Source: JBIQJD01 sp044507695
Lineage (GTDB): Bacteria > Bacteroidota > Ignavibacteria > Ignavibacteriales > Ignavibacteriaceae
Direction: 5' to 3'
NCBI GenBank assembly: GCA_044507695.1
Contig: JBIQJD010000004.1
Coordinates: 237,325 to 301,324, forward strand
DNA length: 64,000 nucleotides
Shown here piece after piece: positions 34,579-43,732 of this stretch. A program made the translations under genes and the position numbers. The notes below the pieces were generated by a model that saw only the letters and a program-made list of their open reading frames with translations, searched no databases and was not told the DNA's origin. The stretch's first letter is position 1, and the number at the start of each line of letters is the position of its first letter.

Positions 34579-35377
34579 AGTTTTTGTTTTTCTTCTTGCT
34601 GCAGCTTTATTAACCGGCTGCAGCAAAGAAAAAACAAAACAGGAATATATTGCGCGCGTTAATGATACGTATCTTACTCCCGATGAATTTTCACGCATGG
34701 CAGGCTCAGGCTCCTACAGCAAGCTTTATAAAGATGAATTAATCCGCCGCTGGATTAAACGTGAAGTTCTATATCAGGAAGCATTAGATGATGGACTGAT
34801 TGATGACCCTGAATTTAAATACCTGGTAGAGAATTCTAAAAAAGAACTGGCCTCATCAATGATGCTGAATAAATATTTTGAAGATGAAGCGCTGACTTTC
34901 GAACCAAAAGATATTGAATCATATTTTAATCAGAATGAAGATAAGTTCAGACTATTTTATGATACTTTTCTTATCAACATTATTTCGTTTAATGATGAAG
35001 ATCATGCAATAAGTTTCAGATCAATGGCTGTTGAAAGTGATTGGGATAAAGCAGTTAATGTTTTTAAGATTGATTCAACATTAACAAAACTTGAAAGCAA
35101 AAAATTAATGTACGGGCAGGATGTTCATCCAGTTATACTTTTGCGGATGATTAATGAATTATATCCCGGTGAAATAAGTATAGTACTTCAACCCGAACCT
35201 GGAAATTATACAATAGTTCAGCTTGTTGAAAAATTTGATAAAGGAACAATTCCTCCATTTGAAACTATAAAAGACCGTGTGGAAAAAGTTTTCATTGCAG
35301 AAAAAAAAGCAGAAGTGCTTGATGATTATCTGGATGAGCTTTTTTCCGAATATGAAATTGAAGTTAAAAACAGGTGA
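34559..35377 (+). CDS. SurA-like periplasmic lipoprotein without recognisable catalytic parvulin domain
   Basis: The coding frame gives a lipoprotein signal KVFVFLLAAALLTGC preceded by KINQI. The best start is TTG at 34559, overlapping the previous gene by 20 bases; frames starting earlier would add sequence antiparallel to signal-peptide logic. After the Cys comes a SurA-type N-terminal helix block (IARVNDTYLTPDEF, WIKREVLYQEALDDGLIDDPEF). A shorter beta region follows that ends LVEKFDKGTIPPFETIKDRV, a degenerate parvulin edge. It is likely a chaperone partner of its two neighbours, 3 bases before the next gene. The name SurA-like is by layout and N-terminal pattern. Confidence 0.78.
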   Translation: MKINQIKVFVFLLAAALLTGCSKEKTKQEYIARVNDTYLTPDEFSRMAGSGSYSKLYKDELIRRWIKREVLYQEALDDGLIDDPEFKYLVENSKKELASSMMLNKYFEDEALTFEPKDIESYFNQNEDKFRLFYDTFLINIISFNDEDHAISFRSMAVESDWDKAVNVFKIDSTLTKLESKKLMYGQDVHPVILLRMINELYPGEISIVLQPEPGNYTIVQLVEKFDKGTIPPFETIKDRVEKVFIAEKKAEVLDDYLDELFSEYEIEVKNR

Positions 35378-35380
35378 TAA

Positions 35381-36673
35381 ATGAATTGGCTTAAAATCAT
35401 TCCCTCCAAAAAAATATTTTTTCTTCTGATCTTATTCTCCGCTCAGATTGCAGCACAGCAGGTACTGGATAAAATTGTTGCCGTTGTTGATGATGAAATA
35501 ATTTTAAAAAGTGAATTGGATTACCGGACTACTATTGAAGCGGCCCAAAGAAGGATTGATCCGAATACAATTGGTTTACGTGAACAAATTCTTAACGCAA
35601 TGATTGAAGATAAACTTGTCCTGGCACAGGCAAATCTTGATTCAATTGTTGTTACTGATGATGAAGTAAAGCAAAGAATAGATTACCAGATACAGGTTTT
35701 TGAGCAGCAGTATGGATCACGCCAGAAGGTTGAAGAAGTTTACGGCATGAGCGTAGAACGCATTAAACGTGAGCTTGAAGATGATGTTAGAAAAAATATT
35801 ATGACTCAAAAACTTCAGGAGAAAAAATTCGGTGTAGTTGAAGCAACACGAAGGGAAGTGGAGGAATTTTTTGAGAAATATAAGGACAGCCTTGGCGTTA
35901 TTCCTGAAAAAGTTGAGATAGCACACATCTTCAGAAATCCAAAAGCATCGGAACGTATAAAACAAAAATCGTTTGATAAAGCCCAGAAGATACTTGATTC
36001 AATTAAAGCCGGAGCAGATTTTGCAGAAATGGCAAGTAAATATTCTGAGGATCCGGTGAGCGCTGCAGAAGGCGGAGATCTTGGTTTTGTTAAAAGGGGA
36101 ATCTTTTACCCCGAATTTGAATCAGCTGCGTTTGCATTATCTGTAAATGAAATTTCAGAAGTTGTTGAATCACCAGTTGGTTTTCATATCATTCAACTCC
36201 TTCAAAAAAGAGGTGAATCAATACACACACGTCATATATTAATTAAAATTCAGGCGGATGAAGAAGCCGATCTTACCACAATTGAATTTTTAACCGAACT
36301 CCGCGACAGTGTTTTAAGGGGCGGAAAAACTTTTCCGGAACTGGCACGCAAATACAGTGAAGATCAGCAGACAAGTGTGTTTGGCGGTGACCTTGGAACT
36401 TATTATTTAACTCAGCTTGATAAAAATCTGCTTGATATTGTATCCAAATTAAAAAAGAATGAAATAAGTTTTCCCCGCAGAGTTGAATATGGACAGGGAA
36501 TTTACGGATATCATATTGTTTGGCTGAAAGACAGAGTGCCGGAGCATAAAGCGAGCCTTGAAGCGGATTTTAATGAGCTTAAACGCCTTGCGAGTGAATT
36601 TAAGAAACAGCAGATGTATGAAGAATGGATTGATGAATTAAAAAATAAAATCTTCTGGGAAATAAGAATTTAA
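35381..36673 (+). CDS. surA: periplasmic chaperone / peptidyl-prolyl isomerase SurA
   Basis: The 430-residue protein has a signal peptide (KKIFFLLILFSAQIAAQ), the SurA N-terminal chaperone domain (DKIVAVVDDEIILKSELDYR, EDKLVLAQANLDSIVVTDDEV), and two parvulin domains (VEIAHIFRNP to GFHIIQLLQKR; IHTRHILIKI to GYHIVWLKDR). It escorts unfolded beta-barrel proteins to the BAM complex, which fits the two Omp85 genes at 58361-62536. It is the third gene of the parvulin operon. Confidence 0.92.
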   Translation: MNWLKIIPSKKIFFLLILFSAQIAAQQVLDKIVAVVDDEIILKSELDYRTTIEAAQRRIDPNTIGLREQILNAMIEDKLVLAQANLDSIVVTDDEVKQRIDYQIQVFEQQYGSRQKVEEVYGMSVERIKRELEDDVRKNIMTQKLQEKKFGVVEATRREVEEFFEKYKDSLGVIPEKVEIAHIFRNPKASERIKQKSFDKAQKILDSIKAGADFAEMASKYSEDPVSAAEGGDLGFVKRGIFYPEFESAAFALSVNEISEVVESPVGFHIIQLLQKRGESIHTRHILIKIQADEEADLTTIEFLTELRDSVLRGGKTFPELARKYSEDQQTSVFGGDLGTYYLTQLDKNLLDIVSKLKKNEISFPRRVEYGQGIYGYHIVWLKDRVPEHKASLEADFNELKRLASEFKKQQMYEEWIDELKNKIFWEIRI

Positions 36674-36722
36674 AAATTCCGTTTCACGTTTTTGATAAGG
36701 GAATTACAAAGGAAAAATTATT

Positions 36723-37721
36723 TTGAAAGAATCCGCAGTACAAGGTAATGATGTTCAACTGGTTGAACAGTTGAATGAAAAAGTTAAAAATATAAAATCA
36801 GAAATAGCAAAAGTTATTATTGGTCAGGATGAGATAATTGAACAGCTTCTGATTACATTACTTTCACGCGGGCACTGTTTGCTTGTGGGAGTTCCCGGCC
36901 TTGCAAAAACACTTTTAATAAAAACTTTATCAGAAGTATTGGATTTAAAATTTAACCGCATCCAGTTTACTCCCGATTTAATGCCAAGTGATATTACCGG
37001 AACAGAAATTATAGAAGAAGATCAGGCAACCAAGAGAAGAAACTTTAAATTTATTCCTGGTCCCATTTTTGCAAATGTAATTTTAGCAGATGAAATAAAT
37101 CGTACTCCTCCCAAAACTCAGGCAGCTTTGCTTGAAGCAATGCAGGAACATAAAGTAACAACAGCGGGAGTTACTTATACACTTGATGAACCATTCTTTG
37201 TACTTGCAACCCAAAACCCGATTGAACAGGAAGGAACATATCCGCTTCCCGAAGCACAGCTTGACAGATTTATGTTTAATCTTTGGCTTGAATATCCTTC
37301 GTTTGAAGAAGAAGTAAAGATTGTACAATCTACTACCAGTGATTATTTATCATCTTTAAATAAGGTAGTAACTGCAAAAGAAATTATTTCTTACCAGGAT
37401 TTGATAAGAAAAGTACCGGTTGCGGATAATGTAATTGAGTTTGCGGTTAAAGCAGTTAATAAAACCCGTCCTGTTAACGGAAGCTCACCTGAATTCATTA
37501 AGCAGTGGATCAATTGGGGCGCGGGGCCGCGTGCATCTCAGTACCTGATCCTTGCTGCAAAAACACGCGCAGTTATTAATGGCAAATTCACTCCAAATAT
37601 TGATGATGTAAGAACTTCAATGATTCCTGTGCTTCGCCATAGAATAATTACAAATTTTAATGCTGAAGCTGAAGGAATTAATTCAGTAGAAGTAATTAAA
37701 AAATTAATGAAGGAAATTTAG
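36723..37721 (+). CDS. MoxR-family AAA+ ATPase
   Basis: The 332-residue AAA+ protein has Walker A GVPGLAKT, Walker B plus sensor region VILADEINRTPPKTQAALLEAMQE and ATQNPIEQEGTYPLPEAQLDRF. This is the standard MoxR signature. Start TTG at 36723 with AAGGAA upstream. MoxR ATPases act as chaperone-like remodelers, usually beside DUF58 and VWA-domain genes. Here the next gene is msrB, so the usual partners are missing. It follows surA by 49 bases and may be co-transcribed. Confidence 0.92.
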   Translation: MKESAVQGNDVQLVEQLNEKVKNIKSEIAKVIIGQDEIIEQLLITLLSRGHCLLVGVPGLAKTLLIKTLSEVLDLKFNRIQFTPDLMPSDITGTEIIEEDQATKRRNFKFIPGPIFANVILADEINRTPPKTQAALLEAMQEHKVTTAGVTYTLDEPFFVLATQNPIEQEGTYPLPEAQLDRFMFNLWLEYPSFEEEVKIVQSTTSDYLSSLNKVVTAKEIISYQDLIRKVPVADNVIEFAVKAVNKTRPVNGSSPEFIKQWINWGAGPRASQYLILAAKTRAVINGKFTPNIDDVRTSMIPVLRHRIITNFNAEAEGINSVEVIKKLMKEI

Positions 37722-37834
37722 CTGCAATCTGTTAAAACTGATTTTTTCCGGATATAAATTTTCACACTGAAATTGTTGTTCTAATTAACCACTTTAGTTT
37801 TACAAATTCACTTATAATAATTTTTGGAATTACC

Positions 37835-38374
37835 ATGAAAAAGTATATTCTGCTTCCGGCGGTAATTATATTATTATTTTCTGATGGATGTCAGGCAAAA
37901 CAAAATTCCGCAAATAAACAGGAAACAACTATGGCTGAGAACAATCATAAAAACAATCCTTACTATTCAAGAACAGATACAACAAAACTTGATATTCCGG
38001 ATTCAGAATGGAAAAAAATATTACCGGAAGATGTTTATGAAGTTGCGCGTGAAAAGCATACAGAACGTGCTTATACCGGTAAATACTGGGATGAAACCGG
38101 CATTGGTAAGTATTATTGTGCAGTATGCGGCAATCCTCTGTTTTTATCCGATTCATGGTTTGCAAGCGGATGCGGCTGGCCTAGTTTTTATGAACCAGTT
38201 AGAGCAAACAGTGTTCGATATGAAAATGATTATTCTTATGGAATAAACAGAACAGAAGTTCTCTGCGGAAGATGCGATGCACATCTTGGCCATGTTTTTG
38301 ATGATGGTCCACCGCCAACCGGAAAAAGATTCTGCATGAATTCATTAGTGCTTGAGTTTGAACCTGGTTCTTAA
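37835..38374 (+). CDS. msrB: exported peptide-methionine (R)-S-oxide reductase
   Basis: MsrB reduces the R epimer of methionine sulfoxide in proteins. The 179-residue form has an N-terminal signal with a relaxed lipobox (LLFSDGC), so it probably acts in the periplasm. The domain shows DSEWKKILPEDVYEVAREKHTE, the zinc pairs CAVC and CGRC, SGCGWPSF, HLGHVFDDGP, and the catalytic Cys in KRFCMNSLVL. It stands alone, with its own short upstream region of 113 bases. It may protect periplasmic proteins, including the foldases encoded just upstream, from oxidation. Confidence 0.94.
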   Translation: MKKYILLPAVIILLFSDGCQAKQNSANKQETTMAENNHKNNPYYSRTDTTKLDIPDSEWKKILPEDVYEVAREKHTERAYTGKYWDETGIGKYYCAVCGNPLFLSDSWFASGCGWPSFYEPVRANSVRYENDYSYGINRTEVLCGRCDAHLGHVFDDGPPPTGKRFCMNSLVLEFEPGS

Positions 38375-38512
38375 TTAATAATTAAAAATACTTTGCTGGC
38401 ATTCCGCAAACGAGATCAGACAGCAGGCAAAATTAATACTTCCTGAAAATTAATTTGTTAAATTCGGGCAAAAATTTTTTAAATTATTTCACAAAACATA
38501 GAAGGAGAATAT

Positions 38513-38812
38513 ATGCCTGTTAAACCAAGCGAAAAAGAAGAAGAATATTTTGCAAGGCTTGAACTTGAAAGAAGGAAAAAAGCCGAAGAAGAAAAAAATA
38601 AAAAATTAGCTGAAGAAGAAAAGAGCAGATTGAAAGAACTTCATTATATGCGCTGTCCAAAGTGCGGAATGGAATTGAGCGAGATTGATTATAAAAATAT
38701 TAAAGTTGATAAGTGCTTTAACTGCGATGGAATCTGGCTTGATGCAGGTGAAATTGATTCAGTAGCTAATATGGAAAAATCTTCATCCTTTTTTGGCTTG
38801 TTAAAAAAATAA
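38513..38812 (+). CDS. zf-TFIIB-type zinc-ribbon protein
   Basis: The 99-residue protein has a highly charged Lys/Glu helix (about residues 6-42), then a TFIIB-type zinc ribbon: MRCPKCGMELSEIDYKNI and KCFNCDGIWLDAGEIDSV. AAGGAG lies 7 bases before the ATG. Small proteins of this family are widespread and uncharacterised; nucleic-acid or protein binding is the usual guess. Convergent with the AI-2E family gene, 5 bases apart. Confidence 0.85.
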   Translation: MPVKPSEKEEEYFARLELERRKKAEEEKNKKLAEEEKSRLKELHYMRCPKCGMELSEIDYKNIKVDKCFNCDGIWLDAGEIDSVANMEKSSSFFGLLKK

Positions 38813-38817
38813 CAATT

Positions 38818-39858
38818 CTACAGTTTTGCGATTTTATAATTTTTAAAAGCAAAATAAATCTCTGTAGCAGCAGTTTTAACTACTGTTGCTACAGGAATTG
38901 CAAGCAGCATTCCGATAACACCAAATAACTGGCTTCCCGCAATAATTAATAATATTATTATTATCGGGTGCATATCAACACTCTTTGAAAAAATGTACGG
39001 CTGGAAAAATCCATTATCCAATGTATAAACTGTAATGATCAAAAAAATAATAAATGGAATGTGTGAAAGATCTCCGTACTGAATTATTGAAATTACAGCA
39101 GCAGGAATTCCGCCGATTACAGGACCGAAATAAGGAACAAGATGTCCTAATCCTGCAATCACTCCTAAGGGAAGAGCGTAATCAATTCCAATTAAATAAA
39201 AACCAAATCCACAAAGCACACCAACAAATGTTGCATCAAAAATCCAGGCACGCACAAACCTGCCAAGCTGAATGCTAACTTTCTTCAATATCCAGTAAGA
39301 CATTTCAAAATAGCTGTTAGGCATAAGATGAATCAATCCGCGCATTATTATTTTATTATCTTTTAATAAAAAGAAAGTAATAAACGGAACGATAACAAGT
39401 ATTGCAATAATTGAAACGATGCTTGATAATAATTCACTTACCTGATCAAACAAATTTACAATTGTGGTTGAGATTAATGCTTCAACTTTTTTTGCAAGAT
39501 CACCTGGAGTAAAGAATGGAAGCATTTTATAAATTTCTGTTTCAAGCTGCATAATTTGTTCATGCAGTGAATATTCTCTCAGTGTTGCAACCAACTGATT
39601 AAATTGAAAAAGAAATTTTGGAATAATGAATGATAAGCCGAGGTACACTAAAAATCCGATGAACAGAAAAACTGTAATTACTGATGTGATTCTGTTCAAA
39701 CCCTGTTTTTCAAGCAGCAGTACAAGCGGATGAAGGATTAAAGCAAGCAGTATGGATATTGCAGTTATTATAAAAAGATCAGAAAGAGCAACAAGAAAGA
39801 AAAGCACGGCAAAAATTCCGGCAGCCCAGATTAAAATTTTCAAAATCCTGTTGCTCAA
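38818..39858 (-). CDS. AI-2E family (DUF20) exporter-like membrane protein
   Basis: The 346-residue protein has about eight hydrophobic segments in the AI-2E/PerM pattern: ISILLALILHPLVLLLEKQGLNR near residues 33-55, VIVPFITFFLLKDNKIIMRGL in the middle, and YALPLGVIAGLGHLVPYFGPVIGGIPAAVI near 225-260. Family members export small molecules or sodium/protons; the substrate is unknown. The start is TTG (TTG AGC AAC AGG) at 39858. Confidence 0.88.
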   Translation of the reverse strand: MSNRILKILIWAAGIFAVLFFLVALSDLFIITAISILLALILHPLVLLLEKQGLNRITSVITVFLFIGFLVYLGLSFIIPKFLFQFNQLVATLREYSLHEQIMQLETEIYKMLPFFTPGDLAKKVEALISTTIVNLFDQVSELLSSIVSIIAILVIVPFITFFLLKDNKIIMRGLIHLMPNSYFEMSYWILKKVSIQLGRFVRAWIFDATFVGVLCGFGFYLIGIDYALPLGVIAGLGHLVPYFGPVIGGIPAAVISIIQYGDLSHIPFIIFLIITVYTLDNGFFQPYIFSKSVDMHPIIIILLIIAGSQLFGVIGMLLAIPVATVVKTAATEIYFAFKNYKIAKL

Positions 39859-39916
39859 GGTTTCTTTCTTTTAATTGTTTTTATTGAAAGATAAAATAAC
39901 ATCAAGCAGATACAAA

Positions 39917-40147
39917 TCAAACATCCTGCACGGCTTCAACTCGTCTTATTTCCGGGACCTGTCTTAATAAGGATCTCTCTATTCCTGCACGTAATGTCAT
40001 CTGTGAAAGCGGACAGACTGCACATGCACCGGTAAATTTTATCCGCAGAATATTATCATCAGTATAATCAATAAATTCTATATCGCCGCCGTCTGCCTGC
40101 AAAAATGGTCTTATAGTTTCAATCGCCTTTAATATTTCAGAATTCAT
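39917..40147 (-). CDS. NifU-like C-terminal domain iron-sulfur scaffold (Nfu)
   Basis: This is a 76-residue Nfu domain: IRPFLQADGGDIEFIDYTDD, then FTGACAVCPLSQMTLRAGIE, with the CXXC that binds a bridging cluster between subunits. It delivers [4Fe-4S] clusters to apoproteins. ATG at 40147 is preferred over a TTG one codon upstream. It lies 75 bases downstream of mrp on the same strand, so the two Fe-S carriers are likely co-expressed. Confidence 0.9.
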   Translation of the reverse strand: MNSEILKAIETIRPFLQADGGDIEFIDYTDDNILRIKFTGACAVCPLSQMTLRAGIERSLLRQVPEIRRVEAVQDV

Positions 40148-40222
40148 CAATTATTCACAATTAACACTAAATTGAAATTTGTTTTTTGTTCTTTGTCCAA
40201 AGAACTCCTTTGCAGGAATTTT

Positions 40223-41326
40223 TTATTCTTCTTCTCCCAAAGAGATTTCAACTTTTCCGCCGGATGATAAATTTCTGTTATTAACCTGATCAGTCAATCT
40301 GCGTGAAATTTCTAAAATTATATTTGAATGCTCACTGTCGGGAATATCAAAAACAATCGGAACGCCTTTATCACCGCCCATCCTTACACGTGGATCAATA
40401 GGAATTCCTCCGAGGAAAGGAACATTTAAATCACCGGCAGTTTTTTCACCGCCGCCTGTTCCAAAAATATCATAAACCTTACCTGTATCAGGTGCAATGA
40501 AATAACTCATATTTTCTACAATACCAAGGACGGGAACATTTACACGATCAAACATCTTCAGTGCTTTTCTTGCATCAATAAGAGAAACCTCCTGCGGAGT
40601 TGTTACAATTACAGCTCCGGTTAAAGGAATAGTTTGAACAAGTGTAAGCTGAATATCACCTGTTCCCGGAGGCATATCAAAAATGAGATAATCGAGTTCA
40701 CCCCAGTCAACATCGGACATAAATTGTTTAACTGCACCGCTTGCCATTGGACCGCGCCAGATTACAGGGGCATCATCATCAACCAGCATACCGATTGAAA
40801 TAGTTTTAATTCCGTATGCTTCAATCGGTATCATCTTCATGCCGCGGGGTGTCTGGTACATTCCCGGTTTTTCAGTTATTCCAAGCATAAGGGGAATACT
40901 TGGACCGTAAATATCCGCATCAATCAAGCCAACACTTGCACCATCTTTAGCAAGAGCAACTGCAAGATTTACAGCTACAGTACTTTTGCCTACGCCGCCT
41001 TTACCGCTTGCTACTGCAATTGTGTTTTTAACGCCGGGCAGAAGTGCATCTTTTTTCTGATCATGATGAGTAGTTACTTTAGAATGAATATTGATTTCAA
41101 CATCCTTGATAGATGTGAATTCTTTTTTTAACAGATCTGAAAATTGTTTTTTAAGATTTTCAACCGCGTTTGAAGAGCTTAATGAAAGTGAAACATCTAC
41201 TGTAAGTTTATCATCTTTTAAATTAAAATTTTTAATTGAATTTAAGGTAAGAAGATCTTTATTCAGATTTTTATCATCAATATTTTTTAAAATATTAAGC
41301 AATCCGCTTTTAGTAACATCGGGCAT
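40223..41326 (-). CDS. Mrp/ApbC-type Fe-S cluster carrier P-loop ATPase
   Basis: The protein has an N-terminal MIP18/DUF59 domain (about residues 1-90), then a ParA/MinD-fold ATPase with the deviant Walker A GKGGVGKSTVAVNLA, DADIYGPSIPLMLG and DMPPGTGDIQLTL. The CXXC found after VENMSYF in many Mrp proteins is absent here (IAPDTG instead), a known variant. Cluster binding may therefore use other ligands. GAAGGA 6 bases before ATG 41326 decides the start; a longer frame to 41362 lacks support. Upstream of nfu in a presumed operon. Confidence 0.9.
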   Translation of the reverse strand: MPDVTKSGLLNILKNIDDKNLNKDLLTLNSIKNFNLKDDKLTVDVSLSLSSSNAVENLKKQFSDLLKKEFTSIKDVEINIHSKVTTHHDQKKDALLPGVKNTIAVASGKGGVGKSTVAVNLAVALAKDGASVGLIDADIYGPSIPLMLGITEKPGMYQTPRGMKMIPIEAYGIKTISIGMLVDDDAPVIWRGPMASGAVKQFMSDVDWGELDYLIFDMPPGTGDIQLTLVQTIPLTGAVIVTTPQEVSLIDARKALKMFDRVNVPVLGIVENMSYFIAPDTGKVYDIFGTGGGEKTAGDLNVPFLGGIPIDPRVRMGGDKGVPIVFDIPDSEHSNIILEISRRLTDQVNNRNLSSGGKVEISLGEEE

Positions 41327-41463
41327 TTTATTCCTTCTTTTGAATTTGAAAAACATAAACAAACTTAGCGAATTCCCCTTTCAAATTAAATGAAGTTTGT
41401 TGTGCATTAAAAGAACGAGGCAATGCGGAAATTATAATTCACAAAAATTATTCGGAAACCCGA

Positions 41464-43599
41464 TCAGAATTTCAATTTACTTTTTTTGTAAGAACCGCTG
41501 GCTTTTAATGTATGATTCATCAGCCACTCCTGTGAATTAATTTTCTTATCTGCATCATCTGATTTGATTAATTGAAATGTAAGGTTAGGCAGCAGTTCAC
41601 GTGCTTTAACATTATCTTTTAATGAAACTTTAATTAAAGTTTTCATTATTTCACGTTTGAGTTTAGCATCTTCAACGGGGAATGCAATTTCAACTCTTCT
41701 ATCAAGATTGCGCTGCATCATATCTGCGCTGCTTAAATAGATTTGTTCATCCCCGTTATTATAAAAATAAAATAAGCGGCTGTGTTCAAGATATCTTCCA
41801 ACTATACTTCTAACGGAAATGTTTTCACTCAAATCCTTTTTGCCGGGCACAAGGCAGCAGATACCGCGCACTATCAAGTCTATTTTCACTCCATTGTTTG
41901 ATGCTTCATACAATGCACAGATGATTACCGGGTCAACCAATGAATTTAGCTTTAGGATAATTCTTCCTTCTCCGCCTGCTTTAACATTTTCTATCTCACG
42001 CATAATTAATGAAAGAATTTTTTCACGCATGTTAATCGGTGCAACAATCAATTTTCTGAAATCTGATTGCTTTGAATAACCGGTGAGATAATTAAAAATA
42101 TCCGATACATCTGTGCAGATGTCTTTATCGGTTGTGAACAATCCCAGATCAGTATAAGTTTTTGCAGTAGCTGCATTATAATTTCCAGTTGAAAGATGAA
42201 CATAGCGGTTTACATTATCTGATTCTCTTCTTACAACAAGAGTCATCTTTGCGTGTGTTTTTAATCCTACCAAACCATAAACAACATGCACACCAACCTT
42301 TTCCAGTTCACGTGCCCAAAAAATATTATTCTGTTCATCAAATCTTGCTTTAAGTTCAACAAGCACTGCAACCTGTTTGCCGCGCTCTGCTGCTTCAATC
42401 AGATATTTTACAATCGGAGAATTCGGACCAACTCTGTACAAAGTTTGTTTGATTGCAAGAACATCAGGATCCTTTGCAGTCTGTTTTATAAAATCTATTA
42501 CAGGAGTAAATGAATGATAAGGATGATGAAGCAGAATATCTTTTTGCCTTATAACAGAAAATATATCCTCCTCATCTTCAAAAGTTTTAGGAATTACCGG
42601 ATAGTATGGTTTAAATTTTAACTGATGCAGCGGAAGATCATAAAGCGGCATAATATCGCTTAACCCCAGCGGGCCATCGTAAATATGAACATCATCTTTT
42701 TTTACAAGCAGATTTTCCATCAATGTTTCAAGCATAAACTCAGGCATGCGGCTTGCAACTTCAAGGCGCACAACACTGCCGAATCTGCGCTGGCGGATGT
42801 TCTCTTCAATCACACGAAGAAGATCATCTGCTTCATCTTCCTGAAGTTCAATATCTGTATCACGCGTAATTCTAAAGCGGTGAGCTTCCAGCACTTCCAT
42901 GCCCGGAAACAGCAGCGGAAGATTTGCTTTAATAATATCTCCAAGCCAGATAAACTTTGCAGAGAAATGTCCGTTGTTTAAAACTTTTTTATCAGGTTGA
43001 ATTATTTTATCAATCTGGAAAAGGCGTGGAAGTATATTTGGAACTTTTACACGCGCAAAATGTTTTTCACCGTTTGGCTTTTGAACAAGGATTGCAAGGC
43101 TTAAACTCAGATTGGATATGTAAGGAAAAGGTCTTCCAGGATCAAATGCAAGCGGAGTTAGTACAGGGTAAATTGCTTTCTTAAAATATTCCGTAAGAAT
43201 TTTCTTTTCATTCTCCGGAAGATCATCATACTCACAAATTTCAATTCCGTTTTCTTTTAGTGAAGGAACAATTTCATTGCACCAAAGATTTTGAACTGTC
43301 TCAAGCATTGGCTTAAGTGTTTTTTCGATTAGTTGAAGCTGTTCAGCCGGAGTTAAACCATCAATTGTTGGCTCTGAAACACCTGCCGCAATTTGTTCTT
43401 TCAAACCGGAAATTCTTATCATGTAAAATTCATCAAGGTTTGAATGAAATATTGAGATGAACTTTACTTTTTCAAGAAGCGGAAGTTCAGGATCAAGCGC
43501 TTCCTCAAGAACACGGCGGTTGAATTCAACCCAGCTTAAATCCCTGTTTATAAAATTTTCTGGTGATTTATATTTTTTTAAGAATTCTTTTCCCGGCAT
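41464..43599 (-). CDS. ppk1: polyphosphate kinase 1
   Basis: The 711-residue enzyme polymerises ATP gamma-phosphate into polyphosphate. Family blocks are visible in order: FINRDLSWVEFNRRVLEEA at the N terminus, PLAFDPGRPFPYISNLSLSL, and VYGLVGLKTHAKMTLVVRRE with the phospho-accepting His. Further on are DLIVRGICCLVPG and GRYLEHSRLFYFYN with the second conserved His, and SSADMMQRNLDRRVEIAFPV. Length is normal. AAAGG precedes the ATG. It is a monocistronic unit to judge by gaps of 101 and 133 bases. Confidence 0.96.
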   Translation of the reverse strand: MPGKEFLKKYKSPENFINRDLSWVEFNRRVLEEALDPELPLLEKVKFISIFHSNLDEFYMIRISGLKEQIAAGVSEPTIDGLTPAEQLQLIEKTLKPMLETVQNLWCNEIVPSLKENGIEICEYDDLPENEKKILTEYFKKAIYPVLTPLAFDPGRPFPYISNLSLSLAILVQKPNGEKHFARVKVPNILPRLFQIDKIIQPDKKVLNNGHFSAKFIWLGDIIKANLPLLFPGMEVLEAHRFRITRDTDIELQEDEADDLLRVIEENIRQRRFGSVVRLEVASRMPEFMLETLMENLLVKKDDVHIYDGPLGLSDIMPLYDLPLHQLKFKPYYPVIPKTFEDEEDIFSVIRQKDILLHHPYHSFTPVIDFIKQTAKDPDVLAIKQTLYRVGPNSPIVKYLIEAAERGKQVAVLVELKARFDEQNNIFWARELEKVGVHVVYGLVGLKTHAKMTLVVRRESDNVNRYVHLSTGNYNAATAKTYTDLGLFTTDKDICTDVSDIFNYLTGYSKQSDFRKLIVAPINMREKILSLIMREIENVKAGGEGRIILKLNSLVDPVIICALYEASNNGVKIDLIVRGICCLVPGKKDLSENISVRSIVGRYLEHSRLFYFYNNGDEQIYLSSADMMQRNLDRRVEIAFPVEDAKLKREIMKTLIKVSLKDNVKARELLPNLTFQLIKSDDADKKINSQEWLMNHTLKASGSYKKSKLKF

Positions 43600-43732
43600 A
43601 ACAAACCTTTTAAGTGCGGGCTAATATAAAGCTTTTATTTAATTATTTGAATGAAATTGGAATTCACCATAGAGAAATAAGAGCAGCAGAAATTATGATC
43701 TATTCAGGAATAAAGTAGTGAGAAAGATAAAA

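Noticed and set aside
40188..40205. Hairpin GTTCTTTG/CAAAGAAC between mrp and nfu as a terminator
   Set aside because: On the strand of these genes it is followed by A residues, not T, so it is not a Rho-independent terminator for them.
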